Source: Mesocentrotus franciscanus
Taxonomy: Eukaryota > Echinodermata > Echinoidea > Camarodonta > Strongylocentrotidae
Direction of reading: 5' to 3'
NCBI GenBank assembly: GCA_037976565.1
Contig: CP137674.1
Coordinates: 2,323,690-2,387,689, forward strand
DNA length: 64,000 nucleotides
Shown piece after piece: positions 23,573 through 37,190 of the stretch. Position 1 is the first letter of the stretch, and the number at the start of each line of letters is the position of its first letter. The notes under the pieces were generated by a model, which ran no database searches, was not told the DNA's origin, and saw nothing but the letters and a program-made list of their open reading frames with translations. A program made the translations under genes and the position numbers.

Positions 23573-26500
23573 TTAAACTATCAGAGATATATGGTTTGAC
23601 TGTTTGACGCATAATTATGGCTGTATTATTAATTGAAGACGATTCCAGTCACTTAGTGCTTAATTACAATCCGGGAATTTACCCACATTTAATGATTCAA
23701 ATTTATTTTATGTGATTTCATACGGCTTTGGATATTGTAATAGTGCAATCCAGCCAAGGATGATTGATGTTGATATAAGTATATAAAGTGTCTAATCTAT
23801 ATAGCATGCTTAATTAGGAATAAGAATGCCAATTTTGAAACCTCTATCCCTAAACACCAATGCATATCTATAATCATGCTAATTCTTCTCACCAAAAGTG
23901 TTTAAATACGTTTGTTGGTGGTAATGGATGCATAAAAATGAACGAGTTTTACATTAAATTTCTTGTTTACATTAGGTAGGGTTATTTTTCAGCAAAAAAG
24001 AAGGCGAATGGGTGACCATAGGCCGAGTAGGTGATTTTCGTTGATTATGATCTAAGCGCAAAATCAACCTTGTCTTCTATTCAAAATGACAGAAACTAGG
24101 GAGTTTCATTATTTTGAAGAAGAAAAAAAAAAGATAGCCCCAAAATGCTCTCAATCTAAAATCGGATTCATGTTTCAATGAATTTTTAAGATAGCCATCG
24201 AAGGCTTGGATCTGTCCTGGCATCTTAAACTTAAATTTAAAAGATGTTTGTCCTGGTTATAATTATGTTCTTTATAATGACAATCGAATGACAAAAGCAA
24301 ATGTTGGCATCCTTCCTGACTAATCATCCGCCATTCTATAAAATATTAGACCTTATTTTAGATATCACAATAATTTATACCAACATTTAATTGGCATGTC
24401 TGCTTTATAGTAGTCGCCGTAGAAGTGGTGGTGGTCGATCACTGGTCGAAGTATTATTTTACAATCAGTAGAACATGTACTAGTATAATAGTATCAGCGA
24501 GCAATATAAATATCACTTTTTCTGTTTGTTTGATTTTATTTCTGCATTTTTCAACATAAAAATACGTAATATAAAAATTAGGTACACATGTATTATTAAC
24601 AAAAATCACAACACATATTAAAATCATTTCATAATTAAAATCAATTAAATAATTATACCTTTCAAAAACACATAGTTGACAAATCATTTCAAAATTGAAC
24701 AGTGCAGGAGACCGCCATTATTCCAATACCGCAGATAATAAACATCATAACTCCTATGTATGGCAGCAGAATTTTTCACAGAAACGTGTTCAAATGATAG
24801 CTATAGTTTTTATTAAATTTTGTTTAGTTATCTTCCAATATTTCTGATGGATATTGAGATTTATACATAGGTTGTGTCACAAGTTTGATCAAAATTTACA
24901 TTTTTATTAAAAAGACAGTCAAGGATTGACCATGGACCGGGTTGGCATAATCGCCTTGCCATTTTGTTTTCGAATCGAGAGTTTTTTGTGAGTAAGGTTT
25001 TTTGACTGTAGAACATCATAGTTTAGCGAAGATATCAAGGGTGGACCATGGTCTCCCAACCGCCAAACGCTAAAGAGCAGTGCTAGGTTTATAAACTAAG
25101 CAAATCATTCACAACTCAAGTTCATGGTTAGTGTTTATAGTTTTGATTCTTTTGAAATGAAATTACTGCGGTTTTGATCCATAAATAGCTCAAATAAAAC
25201 GGTATATTATTTTTTGATAATTTATAAATAAAGTTGCACAAGATTCCATGATTTAGAACGAGAATACAGTATATTTTGTGAATAAAAAGTGTATATTGGT
25301 CTGTATCTTCCATAATAAATGAATATTCATAACGCTAAAGTCATGTCGATGCAAATTTATAATAATTATGTTCTGGGGAATCCCAACCCTAACCATCAAC
25401 TGAAATGGGTCGTTTCTTCGTCTGACAACACTCGGCATTGTGATGCTGATGTTGATGTGATGCTGATGTGATGTGAGTACCCAACGTCATTTCAACGTCA
25501 ATTCATTGTGTGCACGTAATGCACGATCGAGTTTACTTTGTGTAAAATGCGTTGTATTATAGCATTTCTGAGCTAAAAGATAGCATGACAGGGTCAGGTA
25601 GAGGGGGCCGGGGACATCTTATTTTTTCGTAACCAAGCGAGCCCAGATTCCAGTATGCGTTGACTCTTTCTATGCTAAACGAAAAAAAATCGGTACGCAA
25701 TTCTGCACGCAGATGCACTGGTACGAGTGCAAATACCCCCGGCAAATACCATGATCAATAAAACAGCTGGAATTACAACTAAACGTCGGCAGATCAAAGG
25801 TCATTTTGTCCACACGGTTGATGTTATTTTGACACGAACGTCAAGAATTGAAGACGATAAATATCGTGTTAGTTGAACTGTTTATGCTGTATCAAATATG
25901 GGCAAATCTAAGAATAAAAGATTTCGATCTGGGCCCGCTTGGTTGCGAAAAAAATAAGACGTGGCCGGGGGGTAGAACAAACTGAGCATTTGGACTGAGC
26001 ATTATGATCAGATAATTCTGAGACTGAGGCTGGTTTTTAACACAGAACACGTATACAGTGTTGAATACCATTGAATATATGCCTCTGCCTGGGAGCCTAT
26101 CGACCAAGCGAAAATTTGCACTGATTAAATTGCGATTTATCTTCAAGAGTAGACTTAAACACACAGGGAAATCTCAGCACAATTCAAATTGTAATATGCA
26201 ATAGATTGAACACAGGCCAATTTCAATAGTTTTTGACATAGATATTCCATAGTGTGATTATGCGAGAGTGTGAGGCGATCGGGCGAAAAAATGTACTTTG
26301 TGGTGTTAAAACTTTGCATCTTAAAATTATTACTTAATAATAGGGGTAAATCACAGTCTATTGCAATTTCTAAAGTGCAAAAATACGTCGCAAACCTTCG
26401 TACAATGCTTCTAAATTTTAATATAGCTACAAACGAAAGTCATGAGAGAGACTAGGTGAATCTTAAACGATTTTCGCATTGGAGAGTGATCAGAATTGAA

Positions 26501-26899
26501 AGTAAAACAATGCAGATATACTAGCTTTCTCATCTTACTTCTTTGAATCTACAGTGGGATGTTTTGTACATAATTATAAAAGAGAGTGATGTATGTTGTA
26601 TAAATTAATGGATGTAGTACATAACATGTATGAAAAGAGGTGTATAGTTTTATAATATGCATATCGTAATTCTAAAAAAATGAAGAATGTTTTCTTTTTT
26701 CTATTGCATTAAATCAAAATCTTTTTTTTTTCTTCTCTAAATTATTTCATCCATGTGGATTCTTTTCCGGTGAAATTTTCAGTATCTGTATATTTTTCAT
26801 ATCGGATTCTTTGACATCTGTTTTGATAACAGATTGATTTGTAATGAAGTATGACAACAGTTTAAAGGGAAATACAGCTCAATTTAGCGTAAATATAAC

Positions 26900-27014
26900 C
26901 AAGAGAGAGACGGGAGAGTGAGTGAGTGAGTGAGAAGGGGAGAAAGAGAGAAAGAGAGAGTGCAAGAGAGGGAGAAAGTGCGGGAGATAGGGGGAGGGAG
27001 AAAAGAAAGCGTGT

Positions 27015-27055
<41 letters not shown>

Positions 27056-27085
27056 AAAGAAAGAGAGCAGACAGACAGAGGGAGA
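26900..27085 (+). repeat. (GA)n-rich microsatellite in unit 1
   Basis: GAGT and GA repeats, with a partner at 35,040-35,225 in unit 2. The Arg/Glu-rich and Leu/Ser-rich open frames through both are artefacts. Confidence 0.9.
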
Positions 27086-29013
27086 GGGACAGAGGAGTTA
27101 GAGATGGAGGCAAGAGGAGGTATGTTGATTTATGAGAATAAGATTTCAAATATGAATATAATTGATATTGATATAAAATTGGTGAAAAAGACAGAAACGA
27201 CATGAAACACAAATCAACTATACTTAACAAACACAATAATACTGATTATGTACATCATTCTTTAAAAAAAACTCAAGCTTATGTAAGATAGTACATCGCT
27301 AATTTTATGAAAATGTATTATCTGTCATTACCATAATTCAATATTATTTGGCGCAATCGTGGGTAACTGCCTTCTAATAGAGCACTATCCCCACTCACAT
27401 AATTTTGAACCTTGGACCTTCCGGTTCCAAGCGCATCATGCTATCCATCCATTGAGCTCTACTGGGTCTTATGTCATTCTATTATTCATGGGCCTAAATG
27501 AGACAGAACATGATGCCACCTGATACCCTGTCTTGAGCTTAATTGGTTTCCTTGCAATTACACTTTCTTTCCTCACAAGTAGTGCTAAAAATTAGTAAGC
27601 ATTGATCCTTTTATTTAATTAATTTATATACATTCGGTTGTGCTGAGGAAAGCACCTAACTTTTCCCTTATTTCATAATTGTTAACGCTATGTTTAGTAA
27701 AATACGTCACTGTAATAAAGATAACCATCGTATAATCATATGCTTTTGTAAATACCTTATGTTTATTCAGATATCCTAATTTATATACACAACCCTTAAT
27801 TGGGACCTACATAATACAAGCTTTGCTTTTTAGTAAATCCCCCCCCCCGCCCCCACTTTATTTAGCTTTTTCAATGTATTTTTATACTTATGATTATTAC
27901 TACGATACATTACTGTATGTTTTGTCATAAGTATGTACATTATGTTCCAATATTTTATGTTTAGTTATAATTATTACCATGTGCATTATGTTCAATTATG
28001 TTATTTTCGATAAAGTGGAAACAAATAAAACTTGAAACTTGAAACTTGAACCTATACTCACATCATGGATATACTACCGACATGATCACAGGGTATCCCT
28101 CTTTAATTATGCTCTCAGTGGTATAGGGTTGATTGTATCATGTGAGTCAACGGGAGAGAGGGTGGGTGGGGGTGCCGCCGAAAGAAAGAGTGAACTGATG
28201 GGATGAGGACATGAGAGTAATGAATAGCAAGAATCACCTGAAACATATAGGCCTTAAAGGGATGTATTTGATATGATGAGAGTTATTTCCTGACTAATGT
28301 TGTCCCCTTCACAATATAGACTATAGTTGTATTAGCAGTGGCGTAATTATTTATTGAGGAATTATCCCTGGACGGTGCAGGGGATATGACTGGAATGGAT
28401 AATTATGGATACAGCCCCGCGTGTCGTAGACCCAGTGGAGGTTGTATTGATATTTTTTCCGGGGCGGTTAACCATGTTCCACCCGATGTTCGATGACCTG
28501 GTAAAAGCAAGGCAAAATGGGGCCGAGAATGGAAAACAGACCGAGTGACAAACAAACACGAATACAGACACAGAAAGATATAAACATAGAGAGAGAGAGA
28601 GGGGGCAGGCAGACAGATACAGACGAATTAAATAGAGAGAAACATATACAGACAGCCCAACAAACAGATACAAATAGGGGATTTAGATGTAGGGAGAGAC
28701 ATACAGACAACTCAGACCCAAGCTATATAACTAGCGCGAATCAAAAAGAAATAATAGAAGGCAAGAGTCAGACATCATTATAAACAGACATAATTATAAT
28801 AGTACAAACACTCAGAAACGGAGAAAGACAGCAATGGTGACAGTTAGATAGAAAGACATGCAGACAGACCAAAACACAGAGATACCAACAAAAAACAAGA
28901 CAGACTCAAATCATCTGATCATAATTATAGAGAGGGTGTTTGGAGGAAAAACACAAGAAAGTATGTATCAAAGTAAAGTAAATACATGTATCACGAGAGA
29001 GCTCGGTGAACAC

Positions 29014-29264
29014 CAGGGGCGGATCCAGCCGGCGGCAAGGGAGGGGGCCTAAAAAGGGGCCCACTTCGTGCGAAAATTTGAAAATCGTACCGGCCGATTT
29101 TTCGCTCAGTTGGGGTGGGGATGAGCACAATTTTTTGGGGGCACCCGAAAAATTGTGCCACCCCTTGGGCGCCAAGGGAGGGGCCCATCTTCTTCTTTTT
29201 CAAAAAAGGTGTTTTTTACCTGTTTTTTTTCAGGGAGGGGCCCGGGCCCCTGGATCCGCCACTG
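29014..29264. mobile_element. 251-bp hAT-type non-autonomous element with 8-bp target duplication
   Basis: Termini CAGGGGCGGATCCAG and CTGGATCCGCCACTG, flanked by GTGAACAC on both sides. The homologous site in unit 1 (22934-22941) has a single GTGAACAC and no insert. The 8-bp duplication and CAG-GGCGGATCCAG ends are characteristic of hAT elements. No transposase; GC-rich interior. Confidence 0.95.
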
Positions 29265-32200
29265 GTGAACACCCTAACATGAAACGAATTTTAAATAGCT
29301 CCAAGAAGTGCGAACGATTACTGGTTAATCATTAAGTCTCCAATATTCACATTTGTGAATGCAAGTTTCTTCTTTTATTCAGATTATTGTGTGCCATAAT
29401 ATTATTATGCTCGATCAATTTGGTGCGAATTTAATAGCGTCGTTAACTCCAACCGCTTTATGCGATGTACCATCACTTCAAAAACTACCATACTTTCGTC
29501 TGTTGGCCGCCAATTTCAATCAGGATAGATCATTGATCACAGACTGTAAACAAAAGTGTTCGTGATCCGTTTAGTTCTACCCGTCGCATCTGAATTCAAA
29601 TTTGCAAGTAAAGGAAATAATGCATGCCCTGTCTAGCAGTTGGGCCTTTGGGGAAGAGTAAAATATTTCCTTTTTAGAAATCTGGCTGGTGGGCTTGTCA
29701 ACAGATGTTAAACTATCAGAGATATATGGTTTGACCGTTTGGCGCATATGGCTGTATTATTAATAGAAGACGATTCGAGTCACTCATAGCTTAATCACAA
29801 TTCGGGACTTTACCCACATTTAATGATTCAAAGTTATTTTTATGTGTTTTCATACGGCTTTGGATATTGTGATAGTGCAATCCAGCTTGGATGATTGATG
29901 TTGATATAAGTATATAAAGTGTCTAATCTAATATAGCATGCTTAGGAATAAGAATGCCAATTTGAGACCTCTCTCCCTAAAATCCAATGCATATCTAATC
30001 ATGCTAGTTCTTCTCACCAAAAGTGTTTAAATACGTTTGTTGGTAGTTATGGATGTAACAAAAATGAACGAGTTTCACCTTAAATTCCTTTTTTACATTA
30101 GGTAGGGTCATTTTTCAGCAAAGAAGAAGGCGAATGGTGACCATATAGGCCGATTAGGTGATTTTCGTTCATGATGATCTAAGCGCAAAATCAACCTTGT
30201 CTTCTATCTAAAATGACAGGGTAAGACACAAACTAGGGAGCTTCATTATTTTGAAGAAGAAAAAAAAAGATAGCCAGAAAATGCTCTCAATCTAAAATCG
30301 GATTCATGTTTCAATGAATTTTTAAGATAGCCATCGAAGGCTTGGATCTGTCCTGGCATCTTAAACTTAAATTTAAAAGATGTTTGTCCTGGTTATAATT
30401 ATGTTCTTTATAATGACAATCGAATGACAAAAGCAAATGTTGGCATCCTTCCTGACTAATCATCCGCCATTCTATACAATATTATACCTTATTTTAGATA
30501 TCACAATAATTTATAAGAACATTTAATTGGCAAGTCTGCTTTATAGTAGTCGCCGTAGAAGTGGTGGTGGTCGATCACTGGTGGAAGTATTATTATACAA
30601 TCAGTAGAACATGTAGTAGTATAATAGTATCAGCGAGCAATATAAATATCACTTTTTCTGTTTGTTTGATTTTATTTCTGCATTTTTCAACATAAAAATA
30701 CGTAATATACAAACTAGGTACATATGTATAATTAACACAAATCAAAACACATATTAAAATCATTTCATAATTAAAATCAATTAAATAATTATACCTTTCA
30801 AAAACATTGACAAATCATTTCAAAATTGAACAATGCAGGAGACCGCCATTATTCCAATACCGCAGATAATAATCATCATAACTCCTATGGCAGCATAATT
30901 TTTCATAGAAACGTGTTCAAATGATAGCTATAGTTTTTATTAAACTTTGTTTAGTTATCTTCCAATATTTCTGATGAATATTGAGATTTATACATAGGTT
31001 GTGTCACAAGTTTTATCAAAATTTACATTTTTTGTTAAAAAGACAATCAAGGATTAACCATGGACCGATTGATATAATCGCCTTGCCAGTTTTGGAGAGT
31101 AAGTTTTTTAGACTGTAGAACATCATAGTTTAGCGAAGATATCAAGGGTGCACCATGGTCTCCCAACTGCCAAACACTATAGAGTGGTGCTAGGTATTAT
31201 AAACTAAGCAAATCATTCACAACTCAAGTTCATGGTTAGTGTTTATAGTTTTGATTCTTTTGAAATGAAATTACTGCGGTTTTGATCCATAAATAGCTCA
31301 AATAAAACGGTATATTATTTTTTGATAATTTATAAATAAAGTTGCACAAGATTCCATGATTAAGAACGAGAATACAGTATTTTTTGTGAATAAAAGGTGT
31401 ATATTGGTCTGTATCTTCCATAATAAATGAATATTCATAACGCATAATTCATGTCGATGCAAATTTATAATAATTATGTTCTGGGGAATCCCAACCCTAA
31501 CCATCAACTGAAATGGGTCGTTTCTTCGTCTGACAACACTCGGCATTGTGATGCTAATTAAGAGTACCCAACGTCAATTCATTGTGTGCACGTAATGCAC
31601 GATCGAGTTTACTTTATGCGTTGTATTATAGCATTTCTGAGCTAAAAGATAGCATGACAGGGTCAGGAAGAGGGGGCCGGGGACATCTTATTTTTTCGTA
31701 ACCAAGCGAGCCCAGATTCCAGTATGCGTTGACTCTTTCTATGCTAAACGAAAAAAAAAAATCGGTACGCAATTCTGCACGCAGATGCACTGGTACGAGT
31801 GCAAATACCCCCGGCAAATACCATGATCAATAAAACAGCTGGAATTACAACTAAACGTCGGCAGATCATCATCAAAGGTCATTTTGTCCACACGGTTGAT
31901 GTTATTTTGACACGAACGTCAAGAATTGAAGACGATAAATATCGTGTTAGCTGAACTGTTTATGCTGTATCAAATATGGGCAAATCAAAGAATAAAAGAT
32001 TTCGATCTGGGCTCGCTTGGTTACGAAAAAAATAAGACGCGGCCGGGGGGTAGAACAGACTGAGCATTTGGAGAGAAGAATTAGGGATATCCCCAGGATA
32101 AGGAATTTCTGAATTTTTGAGCTATTAGCCTTTTATAAAATATTGTAGAAAAACAAGCAAATTGAAGCATATGATCAGATCATTCTGAGACTGAGGCTGG

Positions 32201-35039
32201 GTTTTAGTACATAACACGTACACAGTGTTGAATACCATTGAATATATGCCTCTGCCTGGGAGCGTATCGACCAAACGAAAATTTGTTCTGATTAAATTGA
32301 GATTTATCTTCAAGAGTCGACTTAAACACACAGGGAAATCTCAGCACATTTCAAATTGTAATATGCAATAGATTGAACACAGGCCAATTTCAATAGTTTT
32401 TGACATAGATATTCCATAGTGTGATTATGCGAGAGTGTGAAGCGATCGGGTGAAAAAATGTACTTTGTGGTGTTAAAACTTTGCATTTTATATTACTTAA
32501 TAAATAGAGGTAAATCACAGTATATTGCAATTTCAAAGTGCAATAGAAGTATAATAGCAAACCTTCGGACAAGGTTTTAAAATTTTAATATAGCTACAAA
32601 CGAAATTAGTTATGAGAGCGAGCGAGCGAGCGATTAAAAGCGTGAAGTATGGATACTCCCATCATTTTAGAAATTAAGGTTCATATCTACAGGAAACTGC
32701 ATGGAGAGTCTATTTGCAACTTCAGGGCTAGGTATGGGGGTCTTTGAGTGCCCCTATAAAACCTAATCCATGCAACAATATTATTGCAATGCTTTCGTTT
32801 CAATAGAAAGAAATTTACTCATAATTTGTTTATGTTCGATTAATTTATAAAACTAAACAAAACAAAATACAAATTTACAGATGGGAACCACTGAGCAAGA
32901 CAAATAGTATAGGATGCAAACCAAAAAACAAAAAAAGCCGAAGATATAAAAAGTGTTCAAGACGGTCCAGGAATGGCCGTGGTCTGTAGGCCGGCATCCG
33001 AACCACCAGTTATCAGTGCTTGTTTGTATTTATATAAATTGACCAAGTTTCAAATCATGCTAATTTCATCGTGAAGTTTTTCAATAGCCGTGCAACTATG
33101 TCCTTCCTGATTAAATTAGTCTTCTCTTTGACAATTGTAGCTACCATAGTTTACATTTCATAAACTTCTTTCCAGTCAACACAAAATAATTTTCTGACTT
33201 AAATCTACGCTAAAAACAGCCATTATCATGATTATCTGCTGTTTTGACGAAAGTACTTGAAAAATATGACGTGATAAGTCAGTATATGCATACCAAACTG
33301 AATATTCAGTGACTTGCACCTGCACTCAATTTTTATTATAAAAAGACAGTCCAGGAATGACCAAGGTTATAAGCCTAAGTACATTGTCTTTCGCGTCTAG
33401 TTTCATCATGGGTTAACGATTGCTGAATACAGATTTAACTGACATCCATACAAGGGTGGACCACGGTCCCCCAACTGCCAAACGCTATAGAGTGGTGCTA
33501 GGTTTTATAAACTAACACAATCATTTACAACTCAAGTTCTTGGTTAGTGTTTTCAGTTTCGATTCTTTTGAAATGAAATTACTGCGGTTTTGACCCCTTA
33601 ATAGCTCAAATAAAACGGTATATTATTTTTTGATAATTTAGAAATAAAGTTGCATTAGATTCCATGAGTCAGAACGAGAATATAGTATTTTTGTGAATAA
33701 AGTGTGTATTGGTCTGCATCTCCCATAATAAATTAATATTCATAACGCATAATTCATGTCGATGCAATTTCAATTTCTAATATGTTCTGGGGAATCCCAA
33801 CGTAACCATCAACTGAAATGGGGCGTTTCTTCATCTGACGACACTCGGCATTGTGATGCTAATTAAGAGTACCCAACGTCATTTCAACGTCAATTCATTG
33901 TGTGCATGTAATACATGAGTCTACCTATGTACAATGCGTTGGATTATTGCATTTCTGAGCTAAAAGATAGCATCACAGGGTCAGGAAGAGAGGGTCTGGA
34001 GGTAGGGGGTAGAACAGACTGAGCATTTGGAGAGTTAGAAGGGATATCTCCAGGATAAGGAATTTCTGAATTTTTGAACTATTAAACTTCGCCTTTTATA
34101 AAATATTTTAGAAAAACAAGCAAATTAAAGCATATGATCAGATAATTCTGAGACTGAGGCTGGTTTTTAACACAGAACACGTATACAGTGTTGAATACCA
34201 TTGAATATATGCCTCTGCCTGGGAGCGTATCGACCAAACGAAAATTTGTTCTGATTAAATTGAGATTTATCTTCAAGAGTCGACTTAAACACACAGGGAA
34301 ATCTCAGCACATTTCAAATTGTAATATGCAATAGATTGAACACAGGCCAATTTCAATAGTTTTTGACATAGATATTCCATAGTGTGATTATGCGAGTGTG
34401 TGAAGCGATCGGGTGAAAAAATGTACTTTGTGGTGTTAAAACTTTGCATCTTAAAATTATTACTTAATAATAGAGGTAAATCACAGTATATTGCAATTTC
34501 AAAGTGCAATAGAAGTATAATAGCAAACCTTCGTACAATGCTTCTAAATTTTAATATAGCTACAAACGAAAGTCATGAGAGAGACTAGGTGAATCTTAAA
34601 CGATTTTCGCATTGGAGAGTGATCAGAATTGAAAGTAAAACAATGCAGATATACTAGCTTTCTCATCTTACTTCTTTGAATCTACAGTGGGATGTTTTGT
34701 ACATAATTATAAAAGAGAGTGATGTATGTTGTATAAATTAATGGATGTAGTACATATAACATGTATGAAAAGAGGTACAGTTTTACGATATGCATATCGT
34801 AATTCTAAAAAAATGAAGTGTGTTTTCTTTTTTCTTGATAACTATTAAATCAAGATCTTTTTTTTTCTTCTCTAAATTATTTCATCCATGTGGATTCGTT
34901 TCCGGTGAAATTTTCAGTATCTGTATATTTTTCAAATCGGATACTTTGACATCTGTTTCGATAACGAATTGATTTGTAATGAAGTATGACAACAGTGTAA
35001 AGGGAAATACAGCTCAATTTAGCGTAAATATAACTAAGA

Positions 35040-35152
35040 GAAAGAGGAGAGAGTAAGTGAGTGAGTGAGAAGGGGAGAAAGAGAGAAAGAGAGAGTGCAA
35101 GAGAGGTAGAAAATGCGGGAGATAGGGGGAGGGAGAAGAGAAAGTGTGTGAA

Positions 35153-35201
<49 letters not shown>

Positions 35202-35225
35202 GGAAAGAAAGAGAGCAGACAGACA
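35040..35225 (+). repeat. (GA)n-rich microsatellite in unit 2
   Basis: Homologue of the tract at 26,900 with a slightly different repeat count. It lies in the same order relative to the flanking sequence. Confidence 0.9.
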
Positions 35226-36501
35226 GAGGGAGAGGGACAGAGGAGTAAGAGATGGAGGCAAGAGGAGGTATGTTGATTTATGAGAATAAGATTTCAAATA
35301 TGAATGTAATTGACATTTAATATAAAATTGGTAAAAGACAGTAACGACATGTAACACAAATCAAGTAAAAATAAGCTTTTGATTCGCTCGCTACCGTCAT
35401 GACGTTCTTAAAATCATCACGACGCCATTTTGAGACTAAGATTACATTTGAACTTCTTTCTATCTTTCTTTCTTCTTCGTTCCTGTTAAGATTTTAACTA
35501 CACTTAACAAACACAATAATGTCACATTTGAATAATGGCAACAATCAAGTATTAATGATTACAGCGCATGAACAGACATTGTTTTTCCCTCGATTTAAAA
35601 TAGTCATAAAACAGGGCATTTTGGGTGGAGATGCGACTCAAAGTTACCATGGTTACAGGGCTAATCGTGGGAGAGCGTGAGATTAATTAGGGGCCGCTTT
35701 ATTTATAATAACCCCTCCCCCCCAAAAAAAAGAATAATAGAAAAAATAAACATAAAAAATAAACAAACAAATTAATGAATCAGTACCATTAGATATGCAG
35801 GGTTATCCCGACAAAAAGGAAGAGGAATTGAGGTGCTTCAAATAAGTTGTCTCGAGGCTGAAAAATGAATAAAAAGCACTTGACCTTTTAGTAAATTCTG
35901 CCTGTAAAAAATACTGGTCTTTGCCTGCAAGTTTATATATCAAATAACGTTCGCTAAACCTCCAAGTAAAGTCCATTTCTTCCTCTATCCTTAACGTATA
36001 CCCCTCCCCGTCTCTCTCTCTCTCTCTCTGTATAATTTTGTCGAATTGAATAGCATGATTTCGAGGCGGCAACCCCCTCGGTGTATTCTTCAGACACATA
36101 CTCTAATTTGACATTTAAACAGATATATATATATTCTATTAGCATTGAGCTGAGTCTAAGTCTGTAAGTCTCTGCTCTGTATACACAGTGTCCAATGAGC
36201 AGTTACAGTACAGAGCCTATGGGTAGCAGTAGACCATGTAGTCTACACATACCCATAGTTCAGACATTCTGATATGCTCTACGATTGATAAGGTTTTGTG
36301 CTTGTAAACTACCCCCAGCCATTTATTGCTATCCACTCGTTTACTTTTGTTGGAATTAATATCGAACTCTATTTGAATAAACTAAATCAATAGTCTACGT
36401 ATCACGTCAATTTTGATGAATCGTTCATTAATTTTATTTGAGTAGCAATTTCATTAGTGACTTTCACACGCCCTTCCAATATGCGCTGCCTGTAATGCAT
36501 A

Positions 36502-36711
36502 CACTCTAAAAACTGAAATGTTAAATCACCATTTAAAAGGGCCGAGGAGTGACCACTCTTTCAAAATGGTAGATTAACACTCTGAACATGCTGGATCCAA
36601 CACTTTAAAGGTTGAATCCAGCATGTTAAAAGTATCAATCTGACATTTTGAAAGAGTGGTCACTCCTCGGCCCTTTTAAATGGTGATTTAATATTCCAGT
36701 TTTTAAGAGTG
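36502..36711. mobile_element. palindromic MITE, 210 bp, copy 1, TA target duplication
   Basis: TA-CACTCTAAAAACTGAAATG at the left; the right end is AGAGTG-TA. Long arms of about 90 bp include AAATCACCATTTAAAAGGGC and GAGGAGTGACCACTC. The interior is the reverse complement of the copy at 49407, so the two inserted in opposite orientation. Located between the duplication and PLA2 gene 2. TA target and CACT ends fit Tc1/mariner-type MITEs. Confidence 0.9.
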
Positions 36712-37080
36712 TAGGATCTTTTTCATAGCTGTAATGCATCCAAGTTAATATACCTATGTCATGCTTTTTATCGATTATGTTTATGTTTTGCAATACTAAC
36801 AGTTTTACTAGTCATGTCATCCTATATGGCCTATTACTTTCACAATGCCTGACATCATGCCTAAGAGAAACACAATTTATATATTTTTTAAATCTCATTC
36901 ACATGATAATAATCAGTTGGAGTTATTAATTCTTTTACGAAACCGTCTCACATCATCTATCACGATAATTTACAATCGCAGCCGGAATGATCATTGACCA
37001 CATCCTCATTTCCTCACATTTTATTTTCGAGTATTCAGGAAAGAGGAAAAAATGAAATTTGTAATGAGTAATATATTTAT

Positions 37081-37104
37081 CTCTCTCTAACTCTCTCTCT
37101 CTCG

Positions 37105-37136
<32 letters not shown>

Positions 37137-37190
37137 TCATCTACCTCTATATCTCTTTTTCACCCTTTCTCTCTTTCTCTTTACCCCTCT
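37081..37190 (+). repeat. (CT)n microsatellite
   Basis: CT/TCTC tract about 1.1 kb upstream of the PLA2 gene 2 signal exon. The surrounding 35,521-38,257 holds this, the palindromic MITE and otherwise no recognisable gene. Confidence 0.85.

Larger units (their letters stand above)
21347..27240. repeat. tandem segmental duplication, unit 1 (5.9 kb)
   Basis: Starts 165 bp after the PLA2 gene 1 stop codon (ACTGATTATGTACATCATTC) and ends ACTTAACAAACACAATAAT. The same order of sequence restarts at 27241. The units are clearly homologous with scattered substitutions and small indels. No gene or PLA2 exon is found inside. Contents: AT-rich non-coding DNA, a LINE-like tail, a 191-bp TTAA element (absent from unit 2) and a GA microsatellite near 26,900-27,080. 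Confidence 0.9.
27241..35520. repeat. tandem segmental duplication, unit 2 (8.3 kb)
   Basis: Begins with the same ACTGATTATG sequence as unit 1 and ends with the same AACACAATAAT at 35520. It is longer because a block present once in unit 1 (about 24,900-26,450) appears twice (about 31,000-32,605 and 33,330-34,600), separated by about 0.7 kb of other sequence. There are also a 251-bp hAT-like insertion and about 130 bp extra near 35,365-35,495. No coding sequence recognised. Confidence 0.88.

Noticed and set aside
29006..29335. 109-codon open frame rich in Gly/Lys
   Set aside because: Mostly the hAT insertion, present in only one duplicate.
29359..29565. 68-codon open frame preserved in both duplicated units (counterpart near 23,060-23,236)
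   Set aside because: About five base differences fall in the frame and four change the amino acid, so there is no sign of protein-level constraint; it also has no relation to PLA2 exons.
21347..35520. Possible hidden PLA2 pseudogene inside the duplicated units
   Set aside because: I looked for Ca-loop, CC-x-x-His-Asp and C-x-C-Asp coding patterns and found none; the units appear wholly non-coding.
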